Source of the DNA: Clostridiales bacterium
GTDB taxonomy: Bacteria; Bacillota; Clostridia; Oscillospirales; UBA644
NCBI GenBank assembly: GCA_016281915.1
Contig: JAEEJO010000076.1
Coordinates: 1 to 46,334, forward strand
Direction of reading: 5' to 3'
DNA length: 46,334 nucleotides
A program made the position numbers and the translations under genes. Shown in pieces: positions 9,487-18,658 of the stretch. Numbering within the stretch: the stretch's first letter is position 1; the number at the start of each line of letters is the position of its first letter. Under the pieces are notes generated by a model. It saw nothing but the letters and a program-made list of their open reading frames with translations, did not search any database and was not told the origin of the DNA.

Positions 9487-9987
9487 ATGCAGACTGAAGG
9501 AAAAGTATTCAAATACCGCGATAACGTTGATACGGACGTCATTATTCCGGCAAGATATCTTAATACCTCAAATGCCGAAGAGCTTGCCGCGCACTGCATG
9601 GAAGATATTGACACAGACTTCGTAAACAAAGTAAAGCCGGGAGATATAATTGTTGCAGGAGCGAACTTCGGCTGCGGGTCATCACGCGAACATGCTCCTC
9701 TTGTAATTATTACATGCGGCATAGGATGCGTTATAGCAAAGAGTTTTGCAAGAATTTTTTACCGTAACGCCATAAATATCGGACTTCCGATCCTTGAATG
9801 CCCCGACGCGGCAGAAGAGATATCTGCTGATGATATTGTGAACGTTAATTTTGATACCGGAGAGATAACTGATAATACAACCGGGAAGAAATATCAGGCT
9901 CAGCCGTTTCCTCCGTTTATACAACGGATAATCAGAAGCGGAGGTTTGCTTGCATCACTTAAAGAAGGAGAAAACAGCAATGGATAA
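9487..9987 (+). CDS. leuD: 3-isopropylmalate dehydratase small subunit
   Basis: 166 aa, swivel domain partner of LeuC. It has the N-terminal [13 protein letters not shown] substrate loop and [14 protein letters not shown], both diagnostic. RBS GAAAGGA precedes ATG 9487. It overlaps leuB by 8 nt (ATGGATAA), so the two are probably translationally coupled. Confidence 0.95.
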   Translation: MQTEGKVFKYRDNVDTDVIIPARYLNTSNAEELAAHCMEDIDTDFVNKVKPGDIIVAGANFGCGSSREHAPLVIITCGIGCVIAKSFARIFYRNAINIGLPILECPDAAEEISADDIVNVNFDTGEITDNTTGKKYQAQPFPPFIQRIIRSGGLLASLKEGENSNG

Positions 9988-11071
9988 AACTATTGCCGTC
10001 ATACGCGGCGACGGTATCGGTCCCGAAATAATAACACAGGCAGTATCTGTTCTCGAAAAAACTGCGAATATTTACGGACACAGATTTATTTATAACGAAA
10101 TCGATATGGGCGGAATGGCAATAGACAAATGGGGAGAACCCCTGCCCGATAAAATGCTTCAGTTGTGCCGGGAAAGTGACAGCGTGCTTTTAGGCGCTGT
10201 CGGAGGCGAGAAATGGAATTCGGTTCCGGGACATATCCGACCCGAAAAAGGTCTTTTGAAGCTGCGCGCCGGCATGGGTGCATACAGCAATAACCGACCC
10301 GCAAAAATATGGAAACAGCTTGCATCTGCATCACCGCTGAAAAAGGATATTGTTGATAAGGGAATAGATTTTATTATCGTCCGCGAACTTATCGGCGGTG
10401 TTTACTTCGGAGAGCATAAAACGGATACGGCAGACGGGATCAGATACGCTTCTGATATGATGATATACAACGAAAGCGAGATCGAAAGAATATGCCGTAT
10501 AGGTTTTGAAACTGCAAGGAAAAGGCGAAAAAAGCTGTGTTCTGTTGAAAAAAGCAATATTCTTGATACAAGCCGTCTGTGGAAAAAAGTAGTGCATGAA
10601 ATAGCATCGGACTATCCGGACGTTACACTTACCGATATGCTCGTAGACAATTGCGCAATGCAGATAGTTAAAGATCCGTCGCAATTTGATGTTATCGTAA
10701 CGGAAAACATGTTTGGAGATATCCTTTCAGATGAAGCGTCAATGATAACCGGATCGATCGGAATGATCCCCTCTTCGAGTCTCGGAGCAGGAACAAAAGG
10801 CGTATATGAACCTATACACGGTTCCGCGCCCGATATTGCGGGAAAAGATATTGCAAATCCGATAGGAACGATTCTTTCCGCGGCCATGATGCTTAGATAC
10901 AGTTTCGGAATGGCGGATGAAGCAGACAGTATCGAAAAAGCAGTTTCAGAGTATCTTGACGCCGGTTACAGAACTGCAGACATATTGCCGAGAGAAGCAG
11001 AAGAAAAAGAAAAATGTATTCTTGTCGGCTGCAGTGAATGCGGCAGACTTATAACGAATTATATAAAGTAA
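9980..11071 (+). CDS. leuB: 3-isopropylmalate dehydrogenase
   Basis: 363 aa, NAD-dependent beta-decarboxylating dehydrogenase that makes 4-methyl-2-oxopentanoate. Motifs: [12 protein letters not shown] at the N-terminus, [18 protein letters not shown], the catalytic Tyr in [21 protein letters not shown], and [14 protein letters not shown] with the metal-binding Asp residues. ATG 9980 has AAGGAG upstream; a start at 9950 would overlap leuD further and has none. Oddity: the extreme C-terminus carries three Cys ([13 protein letters not shown]) where the family normally has none. Last gene of the operon, followed by a perfect terminator. Confidence 0.95.
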   Translation: MDKTIAVIRGDGIGPEIITQAVSVLEKTANIYGHRFIYNEIDMGGMAIDKWGEPLPDKMLQLCRESDSVLLGAVGGEKWNSVPGHIRPEKGLLKLRAGMGAYSNNRPAKIWKQLASASPLKKDIVDKGIDFIIVRELIGGVYFGEHKTDTADGIRYASDMMIYNESEIERICRIGFETARKRRKKLCSVEKSNILDTSRLWKKVVHEIASDYPDVTLTDMLVDNCAMQIVKDPSQFDVIVTENMFGDILSDEASMITGSIGMIPSSSLGAGTKGVYEPIHGSAPDIAGKDIANPIGTILSAAMMLRYSFGMADEADSIEKAVSEYLDAGYRTADILPREAEEKEKCILVGCSECGRLITNYIK

Positions 11072-11092
11072 AAATGATAATCTTTCAAATAA

Positions 11093-11126
11093 AAAACACA
11101 GCACAAATCTTATTGTGCTGTGTTTT
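11093..11126. terminator. Bidirectional terminator between leuB and the lipoprotein gene
   Basis: A perfect 14-bp stem, AAAACACAGCACAA / TTGTGCTGTGTTTT, with a 6-nt loop. The arms supply an A-run and a T-run, so it can stop leuB from the left and the minus-strand gene from the right. Confidence 0.92.
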
Positions 11127-11171
11127 GATATTTCGATCAGGTTGAAACAAAGCTTTAATGCAAAACGCCCT

Positions 11172-12593
11172 TTACTCTTCCCAAAGACTGTCTATTCCCC
11201 TCTTGGAAGGAGCGATTTCCTGAGCGATGTATTCTTCGATCTTGTCAATATTGGCTTCGATATATTCTGTTGGCGTCTGACCGTTGGAAACCCATGTTCC
11301 GAGAGCAGCGAACGGCGGAGTTGAAAAATAAGCGTATTGTGCGCTGCGGAACATGTCATAATAAACATCGGCATCGCGGCGGTCAAAGAAATATGTATGG
11401 AAAAGAAATTCTTTTACCGATTCGATATCCGGATATTCTTTGAACGGTTCATAAAGAGCGTTCAGGGCGATGGCAGTTGCTTCTATATTATTTGATAAGC
11501 GGGATAAAACTATTGCCCTTTCAAGATTCATGTGCATTGCAGCCATATATCCGGGTTCGACGTTAGGACCGGTAGGCCACGGCAGCGCACCGAAATTAGT
11601 GAGATTTTTGACTATTCTGTCATTTACATATTCTGCATAGTGCATAACTCCCATTACGGTCTTTCCTGCGAGCAGATCTTCTACCGGAGCAAGGATTTCA
11701 TTTCTTCTGTCGATCGTATACGACAGTGAGCCGTTGAAAACGTCCTGAGCCTCTGCCATGGCGGCAAGAGCAGCAGGATCACTGAGACCGGAATGATAGT
11801 CACCGTCGGGTCCCTTTATGGCAAGTCTGTGACCGTTTGAGAGGAGGTAATTTGAGCCGAAGTCAAACGGGATGCAGGCAAGGGCATAATGCTTTATTTC
11901 ACTACCCTCCTGAACAAAGTATTTTTCAAGGCATTCGCGGAATTTTTCCCAGGTCCATTGCCCGTTTTCATATAAATCACGAGGGTCATCTGTATTCAGA
12001 GAGGTTATAAGGTCTTCGTTCACGATCGTCAATCCCGTGTATGAAACAGACGACGTAGGCCATGACATAGGAATAAGTCCGTATACGTCCTCTTCCCAAT
12101 AAAGGACTTCAAGAACGCTGCGGTCGCCCCATTTTTCCTCATTGCGATAATCGATATAATCATCGATCTCCGAAAGCCCTACGAGTGTGCCTGCTTTCAT
12201 ATAATCTCTGAATCTGTCCGAAATACCGCAGAAAATGTCACAATAATAGGATCCCGCGGCATTGCTCAGGCGAAAATTCGTATAAACGGAATCGGACGAA
12301 AAATACTCAATGTCGAATTTACAGTTTAGCTCGCTCTGAACGTCCTTTATGCGCTGTGCTGCGAGATCACCGAGGACAGTATTCATTTCATAGCCAAGGA
12401 CCTCTCCCTCAGATTCCGCAAATGCAAGTCCACCCGATTCACGAACATATTTAATTGTCGCGCCTTCAAGATCGGTCTTTTCGATGCTGAACGAATAGTC
12501 GACATCGAAGATTTCCGGTTCGCTGCTTGTGCATGCAGCAAGCAAAATCAGTGTCATTAACAGCAAGAAGAGCGTTTTGGCCGTTGTTTTCAT
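11172..12593 (-). CDS. Extracellular solute-binding lipoprotein (family 1-like)
   Basis: 473 aa. The N-terminus is a lipoprotein signal with lipobox LLAAC at about residue 21, so it should be anchored outside the membrane. The body has the pattern of ABC sugar-binding proteins, including 'ENGQWTWEKFRECL' and several short Trp/Tyr-rich motifs. It stands alone: no permease or ATPase gene is adjacent, so it must work with a transporter encoded elsewhere or have another binding role. It has its own promoter (12636-12665) and ends at the shared terminator. Confidence 0.78.
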   Translation of the reverse strand: MKTTAKTLFLLLMTLILLAACTSSEPEIFDVDYSFSIEKTDLEGATIKYVRESGGLAFAESEGEVLGYEMNTVLGDLAAQRIKDVQSELNCKFDIEYFSSDSVYTNFRLSNAAGSYYCDIFCGISDRFRDYMKAGTLVGLSEIDDYIDYRNEEKWGDRSVLEVLYWEEDVYGLIPMSWPTSSVSYTGLTIVNEDLITSLNTDDPRDLYENGQWTWEKFRECLEKYFVQEGSEIKHYALACIPFDFGSNYLLSNGHRLAIKGPDGDYHSGLSDPAALAAMAEAQDVFNGSLSYTIDRRNEILAPVEDLLAGKTVMGVMHYAEYVNDRIVKNLTNFGALPWPTGPNVEPGYMAAMHMNLERAIVLSRLSNNIEATAIALNALYEPFKEYPDIESVKEFLFHTYFFDRRDADVYYDMFRSAQYAYFSTPPFAALGTWVSNGQTPTEYIEANIDKIEEYIAQEIAPSKRGIDSLWEE

Positions 12594-12635
12594 TATATAC
12601 AGTCCTTTCTCGGTTGCAAATGTTGATTTAACTGT

Positions 12636-12665
12636 ATTATATCATACTTCAGTGCATAAAATCAA
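12636..12665 (-). promoter_or_regulatory. Promoter of the solute-binding lipoprotein gene
   Basis: Minus strand: TTGATT (12660-12665), 18-bp spacer, TATAAT (12636-12641) with extended TGA before the -10. Confidence 0.65.
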
Positions 12666-12703
12666 TAGTTTTTCAGAAATAATTCCACTTTCGTATATAA
12701 ATA

Positions 12704-12733
12704 AAGCCGGCATAAATACCAATCTGCCGGCTT
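12704..12733 (-). terminator. Terminator of the HtrA gene
   Basis: AAGCCGGCA pairs with TGCCGGCTT around a 12-nt loop. On the minus strand it is followed by TTTATTTATA. It lies 24 nt beyond the HtrA-like stop codon. Confidence 0.8.
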
Positions 12734-12756
12734 GAATAATAGCTGAATTTTCAGAT

Positions 12757-14013
12757 TTATCTTCCTCTGTCTTCCATAAGCTTGAGGTTAGTGGTATAAT
12801 ATTCACCGTTGCGATATGCTGTTACCTTGATGATATCACCGACTTTATGAGATGCATTTACCGACTGTATATCGCTCATACTTTCGATCTTATTGCCGTC
12901 AATCTCCGTTATAATATCATTTACCTGAATTCCCGCGAGGTCTGCACCGCTGTTTTCTTCAACATTCGTTACTATTACACCCTGAGGAACACCGTAATAT
13001 CGTGAAACTGACGCCGAAACGGTGCTTCCGTCAATACCTGTTGCAGGACGGTCTTTCACGTAACCGAACTCTACAAGATTAGCGATAATCGGAGAAGCGT
13101 AATCGATGGGAATAGCAAAACCGAGTCCCTCGACCTCAGTATCGGATACTTTAAGAGTTGTTATTCCAACGATTTCACCGTTTGTATTAACAAGAGCCCC
13201 TCCTGAATTACCCGGGTTGATCGCAGCATCCGTTTGTATCATGGAATCAGCGGTGTTTTCCTTGTCTATGGTTCTGTCCACAGCTGAAACTATACCGAGC
13301 GTAACGCTGCCTGCGAACTCAATTCCGAGCGGATTGCCTATCGCCAGAACTACGGCGCCGACTCTGAGATCGGAGGATGAGCCGAATTTAGCAGGTATAA
13401 GTGAATCATTACCCTCTATTTTGATTACAGCAAGGTCGTTGTTTTTATCTCCTCCGACAAATTCGGCGGGATATTCCGTTCCATCGGAAAGAGTGACGTC
13501 TATGGTAACATTATCGTAAGAATCGAAATATGACACGACGTGATAATTTGTAACGATATATCCGTCTTTGCTGAGTATCACACCGGATCCTGACGATGTT
13601 ATACCGCCGATTGTATAGTGGAAAAACCCGCTTTGATATCTTGTAGAAGGAACGCTTACGGTAATAGTGACAACTGAAGGCTTTACCGTTTCCGCTATTT
13701 CCTCTATGCCTGTTTCACTTAATGCAGCAATTCCGCTGTAAAGCGTAGTTGATTCAGGCGTGGATGTTTTTATGTTTTTTACTGTATTCTGAAGCTCGTC
13801 AACAGTTTTTTTCAGTTCGTCTATCTGACCGCGATAGTCTTTTTCGATCTCTGACCGAACAGTATCGATATCAGAACCCTGATTGTTTTCGGTCCCCATA
13901 ACGGACGCAAAAACCGCAACCGCTGCCGCAACACAGATCGCCATCATAACGATCACGCAAACAAGAGCCAGACCTCCGCGGTTTTTATTGACTTTAACAT
14001 ATTCGCTGTTCAT
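12757..14013 (-). CDS. HtrA/DegP-type membrane serine protease with PDZ domain
   Basis: 418 aa. A short cytosolic N-terminus is followed by one membrane helix (about 14-38), a coiled-coil linker (50-85), a trypsin-like domain with the full triad (His158 in TNYHVV, Asp193 in NNDLAV, Ser270 in NPGNSGGA) and one C-terminal PDZ domain (about 325-410). It should degrade or refold damaged proteins at the outer face of the membrane. ATG 14013 is chosen because GGAGG lies 8 nt upstream; the upstream in-frame ATG at 14034 overlaps that RBS. Monocistronic, with its own terminator. Confidence 0.93.
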   Translation of the reverse strand: MNSEYVKVNKNRGGLALVCVIVMMAICVAAAVAVFASVMGTENNQGSDIDTVRSEIEKDYRGQIDELKKTVDELQNTVKNIKTSTPESTTLYSGIAALSETGIEEIAETVKPSVVTITVSVPSTRYQSGFFHYTIGGITSSGSGVILSKDGYIVTNYHVVSYFDSYDNVTIDVTLSDGTEYPAEFVGGDKNNDLAVIKIEGNDSLIPAKFGSSSDLRVGAVVLAIGNPLGIEFAGSVTLGIVSAVDRTIDKENTADSMIQTDAAINPGNSGGALVNTNGEIVGITTLKVSDTEVEGLGFAIPIDYASPIIANLVEFGYVKDRPATGIDGSTVSASVSRYYGVPQGVIVTNVEENSGADLAGIQVNDIITEIDGNKIESMSDIQSVNASHKVGDIIKVTAYRNGEYYTTNLKLMEDRGR

Positions 14014-14125
14014 TGAAAATGCCTCCGGAATCATTATGCGAATAGCAGTATTCTATGTAATACAGTATAAACGAAGAAAATAAAAAATATATAAATAATA
14101 AGAGATAAATTTATGTCAGAAAAAA

Positions 14126-15247
14126 CTATATTTTCAGATTCTGCATTTTATCGCAATAATACTTAACGTTGTCCCATTTGGCATCGGGAGCGATTCTGTG
14201 ATCGGGACAGGGAATATATCCGCCAAGGTCGATAAGACGTTTGAGTCTTTCGATTTCTCTGTCAACTGCGGCATAGTCCTGAGAAAATACGCGTTTATCC
14301 ATTCCTCCGACACCGCGCACATATTCGCCGTATTCTTTGCGCCAAGGCTCTATGCTAGCTTCCCATGTTCCGACCTCTATCGGGAACATAGTGTTAACGC
14401 CGCCTTTCAGCCAGATAGGAACGAGTTTGTCGATACATCCGTCACAGTCGAGAGAAATAATGTCAACGCCATGCTCAAGAAGAAGATCGGAAATCTTTCT
14501 GTAATGAGGCAGAACGTATTCTTCAAAAATATCCGGATTGATAAGCGGTCCGTTTTTGAAACAAATATCCTCCCAGTAGTGGCAGAAATCGACTTTTACA
14601 CCTGTTGAAAAAACAGCTTTAGCGTTTTCGTATGCGATTTTTGCAATAGTATCTATAATTTCGATATAAAGATCTTCATCGTCAGCCTGAAGATAAGCCA
14701 GATTTTCAACGCCGAGCATATCACGTATTGATCCGTAAAGACTTCCGACATGATAGCCTATGGGAAGCTCGGTTTCAGCGTCAAACTGAGGTATACGTTT
14801 TTTAATATCTTCAAGGTTGTATCTTTGCTCAGAAGGCTGCAGCTTTGGAAGATACAGCTCCTCCCACGCCTTTCTGTCTGTAAGCAGGGTACCTATCGTT
14901 GCAGGAATAGACGATATTCCGCGCCTTGATTTTTCTATCAGGCCGTTTCCGTTCTGCGTGATGACCCAACCGTCGCCGAGGTCCTGAAGGACTTTACCTT
15001 CAAAAGAAGGCATAAGACCTGTGTGAGATGAGAAAGTTGCGGACCACGCGAAATCAAAACCGAGCTTTTCACTGACTTGTTTGCATGAGCCGCCATTATC
15101 CCAGTAATGCGTGGCCTCCCACTCTGTGAGATAGCCTTCTTCTTTCCACTTGGTAAGTGTCTCGCCCCAGAAACCGAAATGAACGACAGGCATTTTATCA
15201 AAACTACGATAATGAAGTATGGCGTTAACGCGTTCTCTAGTATTCAT
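14126..15247 (-). CDS. Uroporphyrinogen decarboxylase (URO-D)-like protein
   Basis: 373 aa, TIM-barrel family that includes HemE and corrinoid methyltransferases such as MtaA. It begins MNTRERVNAILHYRSFDK, the typical opening of clostridial URO-D-like proteins (not HemE), and has the late 'IISLDCDGCIDKLVPIW' and 'GGMDKRVF' strands. No corrinoid protein or haem gene is near, so neither haem synthesis nor a specific methyl transfer can be claimed. ATG 15247 has AGAGGT upstream and follows a consensus promoter; a longer frame to 15295 would start inside that promoter. Confidence 0.8.
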   Translation of the reverse strand: MNTRERVNAILHYRSFDKMPVVHFGFWGETLTKWKEEGYLTEWEATHYWDNGGSCKQVSEKLGFDFAWSATFSSHTGLMPSFEGKVLQDLGDGWVITQNGNGLIEKSRRGISSIPATIGTLLTDRKAWEELYLPKLQPSEQRYNLEDIKKRIPQFDAETELPIGYHVGSLYGSIRDMLGVENLAYLQADDEDLYIEIIDTIAKIAYENAKAVFSTGVKVDFCHYWEDICFKNGPLINPDIFEEYVLPHYRKISDLLLEHGVDIISLDCDGCIDKLVPIWLKGGVNTMFPIEVGTWEASIEPWRKEYGEYVRGVGGMDKRVFSQDYAAVDREIERLKRLIDLGGYIPCPDHRIAPDAKWDNVKYYCDKMQNLKI

Positions 15248-15286
15248 ATTATACCTCTTTTTGAGATTTTGTGCTTTTATGGAAAT

Positions 15287-15315
15287 ATTATACATTCTAA
15301 TAAGTTATTTGTCAA
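15287..15315 (-). promoter_or_regulatory. Sigma-A promoter of the URO-D-like gene
   Basis: Minus strand: TTGACA (15310-15315), 17 bp, TATAAT (15287-15292). Confidence 0.87.
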
Positions 15316-15400
15316 GCTTTTTTTATTCGGACTGCAACCTTTATTTCTTTATCACCGGATCTCGCAGAACAAATAAATTATGAAAAAACTGTAAACACTC

Positions 15401-15429
15401 TTGAAAGTTAAAAAATATTATGCTATAAT
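15401..15429 (+). promoter_or_regulatory. Promoter of tRNA-Pro
   Basis: TTGAAA (15401-15406), 17 bp, TATAAT (15424-15429), 24 nt before the mature 5' end of the tRNA. Confidence 0.82.
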
Positions 15430-15453
15430 ATCAAAGCTCGAAAGAAAACCTGT

Positions 15454-15529
15454 CGGGGTGTAGCGCAGATGGTAGCGCGCTTGGTTCGGGACCAAGAGGT
15501 CGCAAGTTCAAATCTTGTCACTCCGACCA
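15454..15529 (+). tRNA. tRNA-Pro (anticodon CGG)
   Basis: 76 nt including an encoded CCA. The acceptor CGGGGTG pairs with CACTCCG, the anticodon stem is CTTGG/CCAAG with loop TTCGGGA (CGG at 15487-15489), and the T arm is GCAAGTTCAAATCTTGT. Reads codon CCG. Confidence 0.96.
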
Positions 15530-15530
15530 T

Positions 15531-15563
15531 AAAAAACGGATTCCCAAAAGGAATCCGTTTTTT
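15531..15563. terminator. Bidirectional terminator after tRNA-Pro
   Basis: AAAAAACGGATTCC / GGAATCCGTTTTTT with a 5-nt loop directly after the tRNA CCA. It also serves the minus-strand cassette that ends at 15570. Confidence 0.9.
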
Positions 15564-15569
15564 TATTCG

Positions 15570-17165
15570 TCAGACAGTCTTTTTAATAGTCAGGATATTA
15601 CTGCCGTTTTTATATTCGTATGAAATATCGTCTATAACCTTTTTTGTCAGAAAGATACCAAGCCCGCCTATTTCACGCTTTTCTGCGGAAAGTGAGACAT
15701 CCGGATCGGCTTTTTTCAAAGGATCATAAGGCACGCCGTTGTCCGTAAAAGTAACAGTAACGGTTACAGGGGCATCTGAAACTTCAACTTTAACTGTTGC
15801 CGTACCTATTTCGGGAGAATATGCATAATTTGCTATATTGACAAATATTTCTTCAACTGCAATATCCAGCTGCATTATGTTTTTTGGCGAGCAGTCAACC
15901 GCTTCAAGACGTTTATTAACAAAATCTATAACCTTTTCAAGATTTTCTGTTATAGCATCTATTTGCAGTTCATTTGCGCCGTCAGCTGCGGGAAGATCGA
16001 AATTAAGGGTATTGATTTCGCCGAGTATCTCGATAAGTCTTGTTTTCCAGAGATCTATCGTTGCCCTTGCTTTTTGCGGATCAGGATCGGGATGACGTAT
16101 ACCCCAATCGATCAGTCCCGCATATGCAAGGCAACGGACTTTTTTATCGACATCTTCAAATCTCTTTTCATCTTCGGTACCAAGATATGACATCAGAGTT
16201 GAATGCCAGAATTTACGTGAAATTTCTGAACTGTAACCCTGAAAATCAAGGACTATCCCTGGGTCATATTCCGAGAAACCGACGTATGCATCATACATAT
16301 GTATAAAGTCAAATATAGGGTGACCGACAGAAATGGTATCCATATCGATAACGAGCACTTCATCGCCGGCAAGGACGATATTCTTTGTATGGAAATCGCC
16401 GTGAACCATATGATCCGATTCAGGGATATCTTCGATCATTTTTACAAGCTTATCACCAAGCCCGTCGGGAAGAGAATCTTTCATTCTCATAACGGATCGA
16501 AGAGTTTTCTCTTTAATTGACGGCAGCTCGCCCTTCGGAACAACAATACTGTGTATTTTTTTGAGCATTTTAACATACTCTGAAACACACCAGTCAAATT
16601 TTTCCGGCTCGCCTGCGAGGATTTTTGAAAATGAACGTGAGTTGAGAAGTTCAAACACAGAGCCGTAGCTTTCGCCTACCCTCACTACGTCATAGGATAT
16701 CGCGGTAGGAACGCCCAGAATAAGGGCAAGCTTCGCTACTTTGCGTTCGTGTTGAATTTCGGAGAGTGCGTCGGCGTTTTTGTATGTTTTGACTACGTTA
16801 TCTTTGTCTATACGGTAAACCTTGCCGTTAAAGCCTTCCCCTATTACTTCACAACCCTCGACGGAAACTGTGCGATACGCCTTTTCTACCTTAATTATCT
16901 CGGTAAACCCGGTCATTTCCAATATCTCGTATACCTCGGAGCTGACATCCGTAATCGTAAGATCGGAATGCGCCTTTTTTATACGAAGGATCACGCGAAG
17001 TCCCGCGCTTGAGATATATAAAAGATTTGAAGCATCAAGAATGACGGGAGCGTTTACGGAAGATGAGAGTTGCTTGTTTATTTCCTTTTCGGTTTCAGCT
17101 GCATTACCGGAATCAATTCTTCCGGAAAGCGCTATTGTTATTGGTGAAATATTTTTATCAGACAT
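15570..17165 (-). CDS. STAS - APH-type kinase - HATPase fusion protein
   Basis: 531 aa with three regulatory or catalytic modules. Residues 1-95 are a STAS domain with the acceptor loop YISSAGLRV, as in RsbV/SpoIIAA. Residues 100-375 are an aminoglycoside-phosphotransferase-like kinase with HGDFHTKN (255-262) and the metal-binding DMD (274-276). Residues 400-531 are an RsbW-like GHKL ATPase with N-box VEEIFVNIANYAY (437-449), DNG (475-477) and GGLGIFL (500-506). An anti-anti-sigma domain and its usual kinase in one chain, separated by a small-molecule-type kinase, suggests self-contained partner switching. ATG 17165 has GGAGA upstream. Last gene of the cassette. Confidence 0.87.
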   Translation of the reverse strand: MSDKNISPITIALSGRIDSGNAAETEKEINKQLSSSVNAPVILDASNLLYISSAGLRVILRIKKAHSDLTITDVSSEVYEILEMTGFTEIIKVEKAYRTVSVEGCEVIGEGFNGKVYRIDKDNVVKTYKNADALSEIQHERKVAKLALILGVPTAISYDVVRVGESYGSVFELLNSRSFSKILAGEPEKFDWCVSEYVKMLKKIHSIVVPKGELPSIKEKTLRSVMRMKDSLPDGLGDKLVKMIEDIPESDHMVHGDFHTKNIVLAGDEVLVIDMDTISVGHPIFDFIHMYDAYVGFSEYDPGIVLDFQGYSSEISRKFWHSTLMSYLGTEDEKRFEDVDKKVRCLAYAGLIDWGIRHPDPDPQKARATIDLWKTRLIEILGEINTLNFDLPAADGANELQIDAITENLEKVIDFVNKRLEAVDCSPKNIMQLDIAVEEIFVNIANYAYSPEIGTATVKVEVSDAPVTVTVTFTDNGVPYDPLKKADPDVSLSAEKREIGGLGIFLTKKVIDDISYEYKNGSNILTIKKTV

Positions 17166-17177
17166 ATCTTTCTCCGC

Positions 17178-18641
17178 TTATTTATTCGTTTTTCCTTTAT
17201 ATTCAAAACACAGCATAGTCAAATCGTCAAACTGTTCTGCCTGTTTCACAAAAGAGTCTACAGAAAGCTTTACATTGTCGAGTGTTGATACGGGATTACA
17301 AGATAAAGATCCGTTTAATGCTTCAAGCATACGTTCTGCTCCGAACATTTTGCCCTCAGCATCGGTTGCTTCCGGAAGCCCGTCAGTATACAGAAATATT
17401 TTAGAACCCGGTTCAAGAACAGTTTCGTATTCCGTATACTTAATGCCCCTCATTCCGCCGATGACAAAGCCATGTTTATCTTTGAAAAGAGCATATTTCT
17501 CTCCGGGGCTGAAGAAGACCGGATATTCATGACCGGCATTTGCCGCAGTGAGTTTGCCTGTGGATATTTCGAGGATACCGAGCCATACCGTGACGAACAT
17601 TTCCTCTCGGTTATTTGAACAAATGGCCTCGTTTGTGTCGGTAAGGATCTGCGCAGGCGACTTGTTCATTTTTGCGTTGTTGGCAATAATAATCTTTGAT
17701 GCCATCATGAAAAGCGCTGCAGGAACCCCTTTGCCGGAAACATCGGCAATGACCATACAAAGATGGTCGTCGTCTATAAGAAAGAAGTCATAGAAATCTC
17801 CGCCGACCTCTTTTGCAGGGTCCATTGTGGCGAAAATATCAAACTCGGACCTGTCGGGAAATGCGGGATAAATGTTTGGTAGCATATCTGCCTGAATTGC
17901 GTTTGCAAGATTAAGCTCATACTCGATCCTTGCTGTTTTTACGTCTTTTTCGTGCTGTGAGATTATCATCTCTCTGCCGCGGCTGACGATATTTGAGCTG
18001 ATTATCGCCGTTATTGAAAACATCATCCATCGGGGAATATAATCATATAAAAGTGTATTCATAATCAGCATCCCGTCAGATACGCCTGCATTTCGGACAG
18101 TTTCGCCAATAAAGCCACCGGTAGCGATCATCTCCGTGCCTTTTTCCATTGTGACAATGTTAAGATTGATAAACCCGTGCATTGCACCCCAGACGGCAGA
18201 AAAGAAAAACGCGACCGTGGAGAGAATTGCCGTAAAACGAGTAAGATTCCTTGAAAAATAGCGGCTACTGAAAACGACTGGCAGAACCATAAGGATTGAA
18301 ACCTTATGCGTAAGCATGCTGTCAAGTCTGGCATAAACAAGCACAAGACCTATCATAAGGACGTATTTAAGCCACCATGCATCGTTTTTGGCAATACGGC
18401 AAAGGATAAGCAGTATCAGTATTTCGACGATAGCCTGAATTGAAGGGCTGAGCACCGATTCCAAAGGAAGAGGGAAAACGCCTATAACGGTCAGAATTAT
18501 TATTATACCGAGCAGGATACCGCTGACAAGAAGTATCAATGAGCCTAAACGATTTGCGTTGACCTCGTTATCGTGAAACATATCGTCGCCGGTAAGTTTT
18601 TCACGCAGATCGCCCCAAAAGCTCTTTTTGTTTTCAGTCAT
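17178..18641 (-). CDS. Membrane PP2C-type (SpoIIE/RsbU) serine phosphatase
   Basis: 487 aa. The first ~215 residues contain about six hydrophobic segments; the rest is a SpoIIE-type phosphatase preceded by the usual helical linker (NAIQADMLPNIYP). Metal-binding motifs are GGDFYDFF, VIADVSGKGVPAA and FLYTDGLPEATD. By family analogy it dephosphorylates the phospho-STAS partners on either side in response to a membrane-sensed signal. It has no strong RBS of its own and follows the 201-aa gene by 17 nt. Confidence 0.9.
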   Translation of the reverse strand: MTENKKSFWGDLREKLTGDDMFHDNEVNANRLGSLILLVSGILLGIIIILTVIGVFPLPLESVLSPSIQAIVEILILLILCRIAKNDAWWLKYVLMIGLVLVYARLDSMLTHKVSILMVLPVVFSSRYFSRNLTRFTAILSTVAFFFSAVWGAMHGFINLNIVTMEKGTEMIATGGFIGETVRNAGVSDGMLIMNTLLYDYIPRWMMFSITAIISSNIVSRGREMIISQHEKDVKTARIEYELNLANAIQADMLPNIYPAFPDRSEFDIFATMDPAKEVGGDFYDFFLIDDDHLCMVIADVSGKGVPAALFMMASKIIIANNAKMNKSPAQILTDTNEAICSNNREEMFVTVWLGILEISTGKLTAANAGHEYPVFFSPGEKYALFKDKHGFVIGGMRGIKYTEYETVLEPGSKIFLYTDGLPEATDAEGKMFGAERMLEALNGSLSCNPVSTLDNVKLSVDSFVKQAEQFDDLTMLCFEYKGKTNK

Positions 18642-18658
18642 CTTTTTATAAAAGCTGA

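Noticed and set aside
14126..15247. Authentic haem-pathway uroporphyrinogen decarboxylase (hemE)
   Set aside because: N-terminus and motifs fit the wide URO-D-like group rather than HemE, and no other haem gene is nearby.
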